Shown here: positions 1-8,806 of the stretch, in pieces | Position numbering within the stretch: the first letter of the stretch is position 1 | Layout of the letters: the number at the start of each line of letters is the position of its first letter | Source of the DNA: BM524 sp041554435 | Lineage (GTDB): Bacteria; Bacteroidota; Bacteroidia; Bacteroidales; F082 | Assembly: GCA_041554435.1 (NCBI GenBank) | Contig: JBFFLX010000001.1 | Span: forward strand, 1 to 64,000 | Direction: 5' to 3' | Length of the DNA stretch: 64,000 nt | The notes under the pieces: generated by a model | The model's database searches: none | What the model was told of the DNA's origin: nothing | What the model saw: only the letters and a program-made list of their open reading frames with translations | Position numbers and translations under genes: made by a program

Positions 1-1290
1 ATTGCTTGATAACTCTCCAAAAAATCTCATGTTTTTAAGGTTAAGAGTAAAATCCAGGCCCATATTTAAATTATTGTTTCCAACGAAATAAAAGTGTTTA
101 TAAACCTCAGTTGGTACTCCAAATTTCAAATCGAAATAATTGCTGATGATGCTATAACCCAAACTGAAATTATTTGCTTTATAAGAAATATTACCACCAA
201 CTGATCTTATATTCATAACTTTTTTGTCGAGTAACTCGTTAATTGTTCGATGATTTCCACTTTCTAATACACCGCTTATCTCAGTGTTTTCTAATGAATC
301 GATGGATATGATGTTTGCGTCTACATTATTGGATGAGTAAAATGCTGTTACTTCAAATTTTTTAATTCCAAGGCTTATGGCTGCTCCACGCATAAATCTG
401 TTTTCGTTAACAGAAGTGTTTTTAACCAGCCCTCTGCCATATTTTTTAAGCATGGTAGCATCGGATGATTTTCCAAAACTAAGTCCTGACCAAAGTGTTA
501 AGCCCTGCCCGAACTCCAAATGATAATCGCCGATAATTACCTTTTTTAAAATGCCAATATCAGCCACATAAAAATATGCAGAAGAGAAATCGAATAGTTT
601 TACTTTATCGCCTATAAGTGATTGTATGCTGTCGTTTAATTTGGAACTAATAAGTAACTCGCCTGCGTCTTTTTCAAGTGTAAAACCCAGCCCAACTTTT
701 TTATCAAAATCAAAGGAATAACGACTATAATATTTTTGAGGTTTACCCAGATAAACACTTCCTCTATGCTGTAAAGCAGAGTCGTTGGGTAAACTATATG
801 CTTCCGATTTTTCAATAATTTGTGAATAACGGCCTATAAGTTGATGCCTTCCATATTTGAAAATATCCTTAAACTTATAATTGTTTTTCTTCTTTTGAGA
901 AGAGAAACTTATAAAAGGAAGCATCTTTTCAACTTCTGACTTGCTAAACCCATCGATGGCTAATAATTCTGCTTTGCTTCTTATTTGCCCGTAATTACTA
1001 AGGTAAGTTTGAATATTATTGTATTGAATTTCATTTATGAGAAGTAGTTCGACTAATTTGCGGGAGTTTTCTCCATTTATGGAAATTGGATTTTTGTTGT
1101 AATATCGATAATCATCCAATAGGTCCGAAAAGTCTAATGTCATGTCCTTGGAGGATGAAATATTCTCTAATTGATTACTAATGAACTCATTATTGATAAT
1201 CGTTGATGAATCAACTTCTTGTGCTCTTAGGTTTTGAAACGCAAAAAGCGGAAGGATGATTATTCCATATTTTATAATAGATGAGTACAT
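1..1290 (-). CDS. HHH-domain outer-membrane barrel protein, 3' part cut by window edge
   Basis: An open frame runs without a stop from an ATG at 1290 to base 1, so at least 430 residues are visible and the C-terminus lies outside the window. The start carries a short signal peptide. Residues about 70-125 look like a helix-hairpin-helix segment (LLLINEIQ, then YGQIRSKAELLAIDGF) of the ComEA-like type. After that come alternating polar and aromatic strands typical of an outer-membrane barrel. Bacteroidota carry such 'helix-hairpin-helix domain-containing' proteins of roughly 650-700 residues, so about two thirds is present here. Its ATG lies four bases after the stop of the upstream barrel gene, so the two are probably cotranscribed. 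Function is unknown; the HHH motif in an exported protein is a family oddity and DNA binding is not shown. Confidence 0.75.
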   Translation of the reverse strand, partial: MYSSIIKYGIIILPLFAFQNLRAQEVDSSTIINNEFISNQLENISSSKDMTLDFSDLLDDYRYYNKNPISINGENSRKLVELLLINEIQYNNIQTYLSNYGQIRSKAELLAIDGFSKSEVEKMLPFISFSSQKKKNNYKFKDIFKYGRHQLIGRYSQIIEKSEAYSLPNDSALQHRGSVYLGKPQKYYSRYSFDFDKKVGLGFTLEKDAGELLISSKLNDSIQSLIGDKVKLFDFSSAYFYVADIGILKKVIIGDYHLEFGQGLTLWSGLSFGKSSDATMLKKYGRGLVKNTSVNENRFMRGAAISLGIKKFEVTAFYSSNNVDANIISIDSLENTEISGVLESGNHRTINELLDKKVMNIRSVGGNISYKANNFSLGYSIISNYFDLKFGVPTEVYKHFYFVGNNNLNMGLDFTLNLKNMRFFGELSSN

Positions 1291-1294
1291 GATG

Positions 1295-2134
1295 TCAGAA
1301 ATTAAAAATTAAACCCATCTGAGGTGAAAAACCTAAAGTTTCATGCATACATGCTGCCATATCAACTCTGAAATGTTTTAACTTAATTCCAAAACCAAAG
1401 GAAAATATTTCATGTCGGCTGGCTATTCCTGCTCTGAAAAAAAACTTTGATTTAAGAGAGTATTCCAAACCGCATCTCAACAGTATTGGATTTATAAATG
1501 AACTTTTTTCCAGTTCTGCTGTGATAATCATATTGTCATTCATGCTGTAGGCCAGTCCGAAACGCAGTATAGCAGGTAATTTTTCGTTATAAGTATCAGT
1601 AAGTTTAACTCTAATTGGATTGAAGACATAAATTCCAATACAAAGATTATCAACTATATCCGACTGTATCCCAATTTCAAAACTCACATTGTTCTTTTTA
1701 CCATAATCTTCTCCGATGTTCACGGAGAAGTAGTCGAGTTGAATACCTATACTGATAACTTTTCCAAAATTTCTGGCATAAGCCAAACCTATTTTTTGTT
1801 CATTATAGGCTTTATAACCATAATGATTATAACTAAAACCGATTACGCCCATTTTAAAAGGAGCAATGAACGCAGCGCTTTTATAGGATGTTTCTTTTAG
1901 AGTAAAACGATTTTCGTAATTTATTCCAATGGAATATTTATCGATTGAACTTATAGCCGCCTGATTATTTTGTATTCCCCAAAATCCTTTAAGAGCCACC
2001 GAACATCGACCCATTGCTGCCGAACGACTTCCAATTGGAAATATCTCTCCGGAAGCAAATGATTGATGGGAAATTAAAAACAGTAGTGAGATGACAATTA
2101 TTTTGTTAACCAAATTATAAAAACCGGGTTTCAT
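1295..2134 (-). CDS. PorV/PorQ-like outer-membrane beta-barrel protein
   Basis: A 279-residue protein with an N-terminal signal peptide (hydrophobic stretch, then SFASG), followed by the motif GSRSAAMGRCSVAL and 'NNQAA'. These resemble the start of PorV/PorQ-type barrels (GARAAGMGGA-like, then N-P-A/N-Q-A). The rest alternates short strands and ends in a phenylalanine (LIFNF), as outer-membrane barrels do. The ATG at 2134 is preferred over the in-frame TTG at 2143 because a good promoter sits at 2171-2202 and ATG gives a standard signal peptide. It probably forms an operon with the downstream HHH-barrel gene. It is not a convincing PorV itself; the exact role is unknown. Confidence 0.65.
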   Translation of the reverse strand: MKPGFYNLVNKIIVISLLFLISHQSFASGEIFPIGSRSAAMGRCSVALKGFWGIQNNQAAISSIDKYSIGINYENRFTLKETSYKSAAFIAPFKMGVIGFSYNHYGYKAYNEQKIGLAYARNFGKVISIGIQLDYFSVNIGEDYGKKNNVSFEIGIQSDIVDNLCIGIYVFNPIRVKLTDTYNEKLPAILRFGLAYSMNDNMIITAELEKSSFINPILLRCGLEYSLKSKFFFRAGIASRHEIFSFGFGIKLKHFRVDMAACMHETLGFSPQMGLIFNF

Positions 2135-2170
2135 AGGTGACAAGAGTTATTTTTAATTATTTTTAGACTT

Positions 2171-2202
2171 TAAAAGTAATAAATTGATTAATGTAATGCA
2201 AA
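2171..2202 (-). promoter_or_regulatory. Bacteroidota-type promoter of the barrel/HHH operon
   Basis: On the minus strand TTTG (2202-2199), a 20-base spacer and TACTTTTA (2178-2171) match the known Bacteroidota pattern TTTG-N19-21-TAnnTTTG with one mismatch in the -7 box. A transcript starting near 2164 would have a leader of about 30 bases before the ATG at 2134. Confidence 0.55.
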
Positions 2203-2239
2203 TATTTACAGCAAAACTTTTTATAAGTCAAATAAAATT

Positions 2240-2893
2240 ATGAATTCATTACCACTAGATTTTTTGAAAGAATTAGCCTTAAACAATGATAGAGATTGGT
2301 TTAATGCCAATAAACCAACTTATGAAAAAGCCAAAAAAGTTGTTGAAGATTTTGTTCAGAGTTTGATATTTGAATTGTCGGTATTTGATAAAAGTTTAAT
2401 CGGTTTGGAGGCAAAAAAAACCATGTTCCGGATTTACAGAGATGTGAGATTTTCTAAAAACAAACTACCATATAAAACAAATATGGGTTCCTATATCTCA
2501 GCTGGAGGAAAGAAGTCGGAGAAGGCGTCGTATTATTTGCATTTGGAACCGGGCTCATCATTTTTAGCAGGTGGTTCTTACAGGCCCCAATCGGAAAATT
2601 TGAAAAAAATAAGGCAGGAGATTTTATATAATACTAAGGAATATAAACACTTACTCGATTCAAACCCAATAAAGAAGTATTTCGATGGAGTGCGTGGTGA
2701 AAAGTTAAAGCGACCACCTATCGGTTTTCCTGCCGACTTCCACGACATTGAACTTTTAAAGAATAAAGATTTTATTATGGTTCACGAAATTTCCGATGAT
2801 ATAGTTTTTTCAGATGACTTTTTAAGTTATACAGTTAATGTATTTAAAGCTCTAAAACCATTTAATGATTTTTTGAACAGGAGTATTACTTAA
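2240..2893 (+). CDS. DUF2461 domain-containing protein (TIGR02453 family)
   Basis: The 217-residue protein is full length for this family. It shows the typical start 'FLKELALNNDRDWFNANKPTYE', the conserved 'RIYRDVRFSKNKLPYKTNMG' stretch and 'YYLHLEPGSSFLAGGSY'. These map to the DUF2461 family found in bacteria and fungi, for which no biochemical activity is established. It is cytoplasmic, with no signal peptide or membrane segment. It stands alone, converging on the DUF3298 gene with a gap of only four bases. Identification of the family is secure; function is unknown. Confidence 0.88.
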   Translation: MNSLPLDFLKELALNNDRDWFNANKPTYEKAKKVVEDFVQSLIFELSVFDKSLIGLEAKKTMFRIYRDVRFSKNKLPYKTNMGSYISAGGKKSEKASYYLHLEPGSSFLAGGSYRPQSENLKKIRQEILYNTKEYKHLLDSNPIKKYFDGVRGEKLKRPPIGFPADFHDIELLKNKDFIMVHEISDDIVFSDDFLSYTVNVFKALKPFNDFLNRSIT

Positions 2894-2897
2894 ATTA

Positions 2898-4028
2898 TCA
2901 GTGCTTGCTTAACTTATAAATAGGGCTGCCAACTTTTATTAAATTTCCAAGTTTTTCAAAGTTAAGGAGTATGGTTGTGGCACCACGTGAATAGGGAGCA
3001 ATTTCATAACTGTTGTAAACAAAACCAACACCTTCGCCACTAATAAAAAGGTTTTTGCTAGGTTTCACAGTTTCTACAAAAAAACCGGCTTCTTTTAGAT
3101 TTACTTCATCAGGAACTTTATAATTATGCCTTAATTGTTTAGTTAATAAAACCGATAGCAGAGAATCAGAATTGTTGTCGAATATGTCTTCATAAGATAA
3201 TTTTGTTCCACTATCAAGATCTATTATATCGTATGAAAGATTGCTCATTCCATGAGATCCTCCTGCATAGGCATATCGTAAATATTCGATACATAATAAA
3301 TAATTTGAGTTAAATATAACGGACATATTTACTTGCTTCTGATAATTCAAACTATTCTTGGGTGACGGCTGTGGCCGATTTTCTGCTTGTTTGCGGTAGT
3401 TGGTAAAGTATTCATATTCAAAATCTTCCATCATCTGCTGAGGCTTACTTAAAGTAAATCCCTTTCCAAAATAACTATCCATTATTATGTTTTCAACCGA
3501 ATCAATAATAACAGGCCGGTAATACTCACCAGCAGGGAATATTAATGTTAATTCTATTTGTGCTGTAGGTGAATCTTTTTGTTTTTCAATGAGACGGGTT
3601 TCTGAATTTAGATAATATACTTTAAAGGGGAGGCTGCCCTTTGGGTAATACTCTTTCATATTGAAAGTCAGCGCTTTGCTATTGCTATGATTCCATTCCC
3701 CATCATAATGACCATCTCTGATCAGTCCTTTAAATGTATATTCCTTGCTACCGAACTCTCTTAAAAGCAAGCTGTCGTTTTCTTCGGCTTTACCCATCAA
3801 TTCAACAGTTTTTCCATAATATAAATCATTTTCTGCTTCCAGATAATAGTAAATATAATTACCACTAACATTATCGAACAGTTTGACAATGTTTGCAGTA
3901 ACATTTATATTTTCACCAATCTTGCCTTCAAGGCGCTTATAATAATTGTCGGAAGTTTTATGATCTTGTCCAAAAACATTGATACTTAAAATGAGAATGG
4001 TGAGTATTGTTAATTGTCTGAATAACAT
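2898..4028 (-). CDS. secreted DUF3298 (RsiV/PdaC C-terminal-like) domain protein
   Basis: A 376-residue protein with a cleavable signal peptide (ILILSINVFGQ). Residues about 180-365 fit a DUF4163 plus DUF3298 arrangement: 'YAYAGGSHGMSNLSYDIIDLDSG' followed by 'LSYEDIFDNN' is the hallmark of the DUF3298 half seen at the C-termini of RsiV and PdaC. The N-terminal 160 residues are a family-specific region not recognised. It probably acts in the periplasm or at the cell surface; related domains bind lysozyme or peptidoglycan, but that activity cannot be inferred here. Transcription is divergent from the EamA gene. Confidence 0.75.
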   Translation of the reverse strand: MLFRQLTILTILILSINVFGQDHKTSDNYYKRLEGKIGENINVTANIVKLFDNVSGNYIYYYLEAENDLYYGKTVELMGKAEENDSLLLREFGSKEYTFKGLIRDGHYDGEWNHSNSKALTFNMKEYYPKGSLPFKVYYLNSETRLIEKQKDSPTAQIELTLIFPAGEYYRPVIIDSVENIIMDSYFGKGFTLSKPQQMMEDFEYEYFTNYRKQAENRPQPSPKNSLNYQKQVNMSVIFNSNYLLCIEYLRYAYAGGSHGMSNLSYDIIDLDSGTKLSYEDIFDNNSDSLLSVLLTKQLRHNYKVPDEVNLKEAGFFVETVKPSKNLFISGEGVGFVYNSYEIAPYSRGATTILLNFEKLGNLIKVGSPIYKLSKH

Positions 4029-4065
4029 ATAATTGTATTAGTTGTTTATTATTTATCTTTCATTG

Positions 4066-4073
4066 CAAAAATA
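4066..4073 (-). promoter_or_regulatory. -7 box (TATTTTTG) upstream of the DUF3298 gene
   Basis: The minus strand reads TATTTTTG, an exact TAnnTTTG match, giving a leader of roughly 30 bases to the ATG at 4028. No clear -33 TTTG is present. It lies back to back with the EamA promoter at 4139-4146. Confidence 0.45.
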
Positions 4074-4138
4074 AAGAATAAACACGACATATTATATTAA
4101 AATCATATTTTAAAGTATAAATCTAAGCCTTAAGTTTT

Positions 4139-4146
4139 TACTTTTG
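4139..4146 (+). promoter_or_regulatory. -7 box (TACTTTTG) upstream of the EamA gene
   Basis: Exact TAnnTTTG match 19 bases before the ATG at 4166. No good -33 box at 19-21 bases upstream. Confidence 0.45.
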
Positions 4147-4165
4147 TGGGGCGAAATAATCGACC

Positions 4166-5029
4166 ATGATTTTTTTATTAATTACAATTATAACATCAGT
4201 ATTAATAATTATATCCTTTAAGGTTTTTAATATCCTTGATGTTAATGCAAAACAGTTAATTACATTCAATTATTTTTTTGGGTTTTGTTATGGACTAATA
4301 TTTCGTGAAGACAATTACACCATTCATCAGGTGTTGGAAAGTGATTGGTTAATACCTTCAATATTCATTGGTTTTGTTTTTATTCTCGGTTTTTATCTTT
4401 TCTCTAAATCTACCGAAAAAGCAGGCGTATCAATAACTGCAGTATCAGCAAAAATGTCGGTTATAATTCCTGTAATGGCTGGTTTTATTTTGTTTGGAGA
4501 CTCCATAAGTACATTAAAAATTATGGGTATTGGTTTGGCATTACTTTCGTTTTATTTTATTTTCAAAAAGGGAGAAAAGGAAGCCATAAATTATAAATAT
4601 ATTATATTGCCATTATCATTGTTGTTGGTTTCAGGGCTTAACGATTCTCTTGTTAAGGTTATGGAACATAATTATTTGACAGATAATGTTTTATTGTTTT
4701 TAACATTTGTTTTTTTGGCGGCTTTTATTTTTGGAGTTATTTTCAGTTTATCAGATTCAAAAAACCGAAGGCAGTTAATTTCATTAAAAGGTGTTTTGGG
4801 AGGTTTCTTATTGGGTACATTCAATTTTTGGAATGCGTGGGCTTTTATAAGAAGTATGAATATTTTTGATTCAAGTATGCTTTTCCCAACAGTTAATGTA
4901 AGTGTGGTATCAATTTCGGCACTAGCGGGACTAATATTTTTCAAAGAAAAATTAAAAACTATAAACTGGATAGGGATATTAATGGCGGTTATTGCAATAT
5001 TATTAATAAGTTTGGAAAATGGAAACTGA
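4166..5029 (+). CDS. EamA/DMT-family transporter
   Basis: A 287-residue, very hydrophobic protein with about ten predicted membrane helices arranged as two similar halves, the usual layout of drug/metabolite-transporter superfamily permeases. The pattern 'AGVSITAVSAKMSVIIPVM' and the repeat 'FPTVNVSVVSISALAGLIFFKEKL' near the ends of the halves fit EamA repeats. The substrate cannot be told from sequence. The stop overlaps the start of the YigZ-like gene by 11 bases, so the two are translationally coupled. Confidence 0.85.
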   Translation: MIFLLITIITSVLIIISFKVFNILDVNAKQLITFNYFFGFCYGLIFREDNYTIHQVLESDWLIPSIFIGFVFILGFYLFSKSTEKAGVSITAVSAKMSVIIPVMAGFILFGDSISTLKIMGIGLALLSFYFIFKKGEKEAINYKYIILPLSLLLVSGLNDSLVKVMEHNYLTDNVLLFLTFVFLAAFIFGVIFSLSDSKNRRQLISLKGVLGGFLLGTFNFWNAWAFIRSMNIFDSSMLFPTVNVSVVSISALAGLIFFKEKLKTINWIGILMAVIAILLISLENGN

Positions 5030-5621
5030 TAGTTATAAAACCATAGTTTCGTCTTCAACAGGCTTGTATAAAGAAAAAGGAAGTAAGTTTATTGCTATCA
5101 GCAAACATATAGAGTCGGAGGAGGATTTTAAGGAGTTTTTGCTGGAGATTAAAAAGGAATATTACGACGCTCGTCATCATTGTTATGCCTGGAGACTTGG
5201 TCCTGATGATGAGTTATATAGAAGTAATGATGATGGAGAACCATCAGGCTCGGCAGGAAAACCAATACTTAATCAAATATTGTCGAAGGAACTTTTTTTT
5301 ACAGCAATTATAGTAGTCAGATATTTTGGCGGTACCAAGTTGGGGGTTAGTGGATTGATAAGGGCTTATAAAACTTCAAGTCAGCAGGCTCTTGAAAATT
5401 CAAAAATTAAGAAAAAGTTTATTTACAAAACTTTGGAAATAAAATTTAAATACCCTCGATTAAATGATATGATGAGAATAATAAAAGAAGAAAACTTAAA
5501 TATTAAGAAACAAGAATTTGAGATAGATTGTTTATTAAGAATTGATGTTAAGCGAAATGATGTAAAATATGTCATAAATAAATTTACTGTTTTTCATGAT
5601 ATATCATTAATTGTATTGTAA
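5019..5621 (+). CDS. YigZ/IMPACT (UPF0029) family protein
   Basis: A 200-residue protein with the family signature 'YYDARHHCYAWRLG', 'NDDGEPSGSAGKPIL' and 'VVRYFGGTKLGVSGLIRAY'. This places the first 115 or so residues in the IMPACT N-terminal domain and the rest in the DUF1949-like C-terminal half. The bacterial YigZ family is cytosolic and of unsettled function; the eukaryotic relative regulates the Gcn2 kinase. Start codon ATG lies inside the end of the EamA gene in another frame (11-base overlap). Family assignment is secure. Confidence 0.9.
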   Translation: METDSYKTIVSSSTGLYKEKGSKFIAISKHIESEEDFKEFLLEIKKEYYDARHHCYAWRLGPDDELYRSNDDGEPSGSAGKPILNQILSKELFFTAIIVVRYFGGTKLGVSGLIRAYKTSSQQALENSKIKKKFIYKTLEIKFKYPRLNDMMRIIKEENLNIKKQEFEIDCLLRIDVKRNDVKYVINKFTVFHDISLIVL

Positions 5622-5837
5622 AACAGTTATTTAAATATTTTGGCTTTGAGTTCCATTTAGTTAAAAAAAACTTAAAAGTCAATAAAAAAAAGTATTTTTT
5701 TTTCACTTTTTTTATATGATATTTGCTCTAGGGTTAAGGTGAAATATATACGTCAAGTGGATGTTATTGAGCCTTAAAAAGTTAACCGTTTTTATTGAAC
5801 TAAATTTATTAATTATCGACATAAGTTTTATTAACAC
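5622..5837 (+). other. dnaA upstream region, no recognisable origin elements
   Basis: The 216 bases before dnaA are strongly AT-rich with long A and T runs. I looked for TTATNCACA-type DnaA boxes on both strands and found none. GATATTTG at 5718-5725 is a one-mismatch -7 box that could start a leader of about 105 bases. There is no evidence here for oriC. Confidence 0.4.
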
Positions 5838-7274
5838 ATGAAGAAAAAGCATATTGATGTTTGGGAAAAATGCTTAAAAGTTATCAGTGATAACATACCA
5901 ATGCAAGCTTACAAAACATGGTTTGAGCCAATCAGGCCAATTAAATTGGAAAATGACATCTTAACAATTCAAGTGCCAAGTCAGTTTTTTTATGAATGGT
6001 TGGAGGAACACTATATTGGATTGCTGAAAAAAACTATTAAAAAAGAACTTGGTATAAACGGGAGGTTAGAATACAGCATTATTATTGACAGCGCATTTAA
6101 AGATGCAAAGCCATATTCTGTTAATTATCCGACTTCTGACAGGAGAGCTACCAAAAATAAACCAATGAACATGCCAATTGATATTAATAAGGGTAAATCC
6201 AGGGATATTCCAAACCCCTTTATCATTCCCGGTTTAAAGAAGATTAAAGTAGAGTCACAATTGGTGGAGGCGTATTCATTTGATAATTTTATTGAAGGCG
6301 ATTGCAACAGGCTTGCAAGATCTGCAGGATGGGCGATTGCAGAGAATCCAGGAAAAACAGCATTTAATCCCTTGCTTATTTATAGTAATGTTGGTTTGGG
6401 AAAAACACATCTGGCTCATGCCATTGGCTTACAAGTAAAAAGCAATTTTCCAGATAAAACAGTCTTGTTTGTAAAAACAGAACAGTTTATAAATCAATAT
6501 ATTGATTCAGTTAGAAATAATAATCAAAACGATTTTGTTCATTTCTATCAAATGATAGATACATTGATAATGGATGATGTGCAGTTTATCGCCGGTAAGG
6601 ATAAAACACAGGATGTTTTCTTCCATATTTTCAACCATCTTCACCAGAACAATAAGCAAATCGTACTTACTTCCGACAAGCCTCCTGTAGAGTTGAAAGG
6701 AATGGAGCCACGTTTGCTTTCTCGTTTTAAATGGGGATTGGCTGCCGATTTACAGGTGCCGGATTTAGAAACCAGAATAGCGATATTGCAAAACAAATTG
6801 TATAAAGATGGCATTAACATGCCATATGATGTTATAGAATATTTAGCTTATAGCATAACAACAAATATACGTGAGATGGAAGGTGCACTAGTTTCCATTC
6901 TTGCACAGTCAACTCTGAATAAGAAAACCATCGATTTGGAACTCGCAAAGAGAATGATTGATAAATTTGTTAAGAATACTACACGCGAAATTTCCATAGA
7001 TTATATTCAAAAGGTAGTCTGCGATTACTTTGACATGCCAATAGAGGCAATAAACTCAAAGACTCGTAAACGTGAAATAGTACAAGCCAGGCAATTGGCC
7101 ATGTTCTTCTCCAAAAAGCATACAAAAAATTCTCTTGCAACCATTGGTCTTCACTGTGGTAATAAAGACCATGCAACAGTGCTGCATGCTTGTCGTACAG
7201 TGAATAATCTCGTGGAAACTGATAAACAATTCAGGGTTTATGTTGAAGAAATTAATAAGAAATTAAAAATATAA
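5838..7274 (+). CDS. dnaA: chromosomal replication initiator DnaA
   Basis: Full-length (478 residues) replication initiator that binds DnaA boxes and melts the origin. Domain I is recognisable from 'WEKCLKVISDNIPMQAYKTWFEPI' (helicase/partner contact). A variable linker follows to about residue 145. The AAA+ domain III has a Walker A motif (NVGLGKTH, about 183-190), Walker B 'LIMDDVQF' (about 243-250) and sensor regions. The C-terminal domain IV ends in the DNA-binding signature 'NKDHATVLHACRTV' (about 441-454). It starts at an ATG and is followed directly by the tyrosine phosphatase gene with its own promoter. Confidence 0.98.
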   Translation: MKKKHIDVWEKCLKVISDNIPMQAYKTWFEPIRPIKLENDILTIQVPSQFFYEWLEEHYIGLLKKTIKKELGINGRLEYSIIIDSAFKDAKPYSVNYPTSDRRATKNKPMNMPIDINKGKSRDIPNPFIIPGLKKIKVESQLVEAYSFDNFIEGDCNRLARSAGWAIAENPGKTAFNPLLIYSNVGLGKTHLAHAIGLQVKSNFPDKTVLFVKTEQFINQYIDSVRNNNQNDFVHFYQMIDTLIMDDVQFIAGKDKTQDVFFHIFNHLHQNNKQIVLTSDKPPVELKGMEPRLLSRFKWGLAADLQVPDLETRIAILQNKLYKDGINMPYDVIEYLAYSITTNIREMEGALVSILAQSTLNKKTIDLELAKRMIDKFVKNTTREISIDYIQKVVCDYFDMPIEAINSKTRKREIVQARQLAMFFSKKHTKNSLATIGLHCGNKDHATVLHACRTVNNLVETDKQFRVYVEEINKKLKI

Positions 7275-7290
7275 TTTTAAGATTTATTAA

Positions 7291-7322
7291 TTTGCAATTT
7301 CGCTTTTATTTTAGTAAATTTA
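7291..7322 (+). promoter_or_regulatory. Bacteroidota-type promoter of the phosphatase gene
   Basis: TTTG at 7291-7294, a 20-base spacer and TAAATTTA at 7315-7322 fit TTTG-N19-21-TAnnTTTG with one mismatch. The ATG at 7345 follows 22 bases later. Confidence 0.55.
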
Positions 7323-7344
7323 GGACTCCAAAAAAATAATAAAT

Positions 7345-7812
7345 ATGAATGTACTTTTTGTATGTCTTGGTAATATTTGTCGTTCTCCAATTGCTGAAGC
7401 ATTGCTAAGAAAGAAATATATTGAGAACGGAATTGAAGGTGAAGTTGATTCAGCAGGTTTCGAACCCTATCACATAAATAAACCACCTGATGCAAAAGCA
7501 ATAAAAACTGCTAAGTTTTATGGACTGGAACTGGGAGGAAAAGCAAGAATATTTGTAAAATCGGATTTCGACCGTTTTGACAGAATATATGTTATGGATA
7601 CCCAAAACTATAATGATATAAAGGAATTAGCACGTTCGAAAAGCGACATGAAGAAAGTTGATTATGTTCTAAACTTAATTGAACCAGGTAAGAATCATAT
7701 TCTTACAGATCCATTTCATACAGGTATTGATAATTGTCATACTATTTATAAAAAACTCGATAAAGCAACCGACATACTATTGGAGGAAGTAAAATCAACT
7801 ACATTGGTTTAA
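7345..7812 (+). CDS. low-molecular-weight protein-tyrosine phosphatase
   Basis: A 155-residue cytosolic phosphatase, normal length for the family. The phosphate-binding loop is at the N-terminus: C7-LGNI-C12-R13-S, the C-X5-R motif with nucleophile C7 and R13. The general acid D122 sits in 'TDPFH'. Family members dephosphorylate phosphotyrosine in proteins, in many bacteria on capsule-related tyrosine kinases. No such kinase is adjacent here, so the substrate is open. The stop is one base before the GTG start of the dehydratase gene, so the two are coupled. Confidence 0.92.
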   Translation: MNVLFVCLGNICRSPIAEALLRKKYIENGIEGEVDSAGFEPYHINKPPDAKAIKTAKFYGLELGGKARIFVKSDFDRFDRIYVMDTQNYNDIKELARSKSDMKKVDYVLNLIEPGKNHILTDPFHTGIDNCHTIYKKLDKATDILLEEVKSTTLV

Positions 7813-7813
7813 A

Positions 7814-8767
7814 GTGTTAAGGTCCATTCCAACTGAAGCAGAGATAATATCTGCCCATACCAGAATTAAAGATTTAATAAATCGAACACCAATTCTTAGT
7901 TCTACTACCATTAACTCTAAGTTTAACTGCAATATTTTCTTTAAATGTGAGAATTTCCAGAAAGCAGGAGCATTCAAATCCAGAGGTGCTGTTAATGTAG
8001 TTTATTCCCTTAATGAAAGTCAGGCAAAAAATGGAGTTTGCACCCATTCATCGGGTAATCATGCACAGGCTTTAGCCAGAGCTGCTGCCTCCAGAAATAT
8101 CCCATCTTATATAGTAATGCCCTCAAATGCACCACAAGTAAAAGTGGAAGCCGTTAAAGAGTATGGCGGTATAATAACATTTTGTGAGCCTACTCTGGAG
8201 GCGCGTGAATCAACATTACAAAGTGTAATGGAAAAAACCAAAGCATTTGAAGTCCATCCCTACAATAATTATGATATAATCGCAGCTCAGGCCACTGCCA
8301 CAAAGGAGTTGCTGGAAGATGTAAATGCAGAATTAAACTTAATTCTTTGTCCTGTTGGAGGTGGTGGACTTTTAAGCGGAACAGCACTAAGTAAGAATTA
8401 TTATAGTAGTAATACAGTACTAATTGCCTGTGAACCTGAGGGAGCTGACGATGCTTACCAATCATTTAAGCAAAAAAAATTAATACCCAGTATTGAGCCA
8501 AATACCATAGCTGATGGTTTACTGACATCACTGGGGGAGAAAAATTTCGAAATTATTATTAAATATGTTGACGACATAGTAACAGTTTCTGAAGACTCCA
8601 TTGTTAATGCCATGAAGATGATTTATGAAAGGATGAAAATTGTTGTAGAACCATCATCTGCAGTCCCTCTTGCAGCAATTATTGAAAATAAAGTTGATGT
8701 AAGAAATAAGAATGTTGGGATAATAATCTCGGGGGGAAATGTAGATCTGGGGAAACTTCCTTTTTAA
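7814..8767 (+). CDS. PLP-dependent threonine/serine dehydratase or serine racemase
   Basis: A 317-residue fold-type II PLP enzyme. The Schiff-base lysine is K55 in 'GAFKSRGA'. 'SSGNHAQALA' binds the substrate carboxylate, and the glycine loop 'PVGGGGLLSG' (about 179-188) holds the PLP phosphate. There is no C-terminal ACT regulatory domain, so it is like catabolic threonine deaminase or serine racemase rather than biosynthetic IlvA. It would convert serine or threonine to the 2-oxoacid plus ammonia, or racemise serine. It starts at GTG one base after the phosphatase stop; no better start exists before 'RTPILSS'. Confidence 0.88.
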   Translation: MLRSIPTEAEIISAHTRIKDLINRTPILSSTTINSKFNCNIFFKCENFQKAGAFKSRGAVNVVYSLNESQAKNGVCTHSSGNHAQALARAAASRNIPSYIVMPSNAPQVKVEAVKEYGGIITFCEPTLEARESTLQSVMEKTKAFEVHPYNNYDIIAAQATATKELLEDVNAELNLILCPVGGGGLLSGTALSKNYYSSNTVLIACEPEGADDAYQSFKQKKLIPSIEPNTIADGLLTSLGEKNFEIIIKYVDDIVTVSEDSIVNAMKMIYERMKIVVEPSSAVPLAAIIENKVDVRNKNVGIIISGGNVDLGKLPF

Positions 8768-8806
8768 ATTATTATTCTTCGTAATTTTACATTTTTAATA
8801 CTTAAT

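Noticed and set aside
4672..5058. Antisense open frame of 128 codons overlapping the EamA gene
   Set aside because: It covers the reverse of a hydrophobic membrane-helix region, which tends to stay open by chance, and has no recognisable motif.
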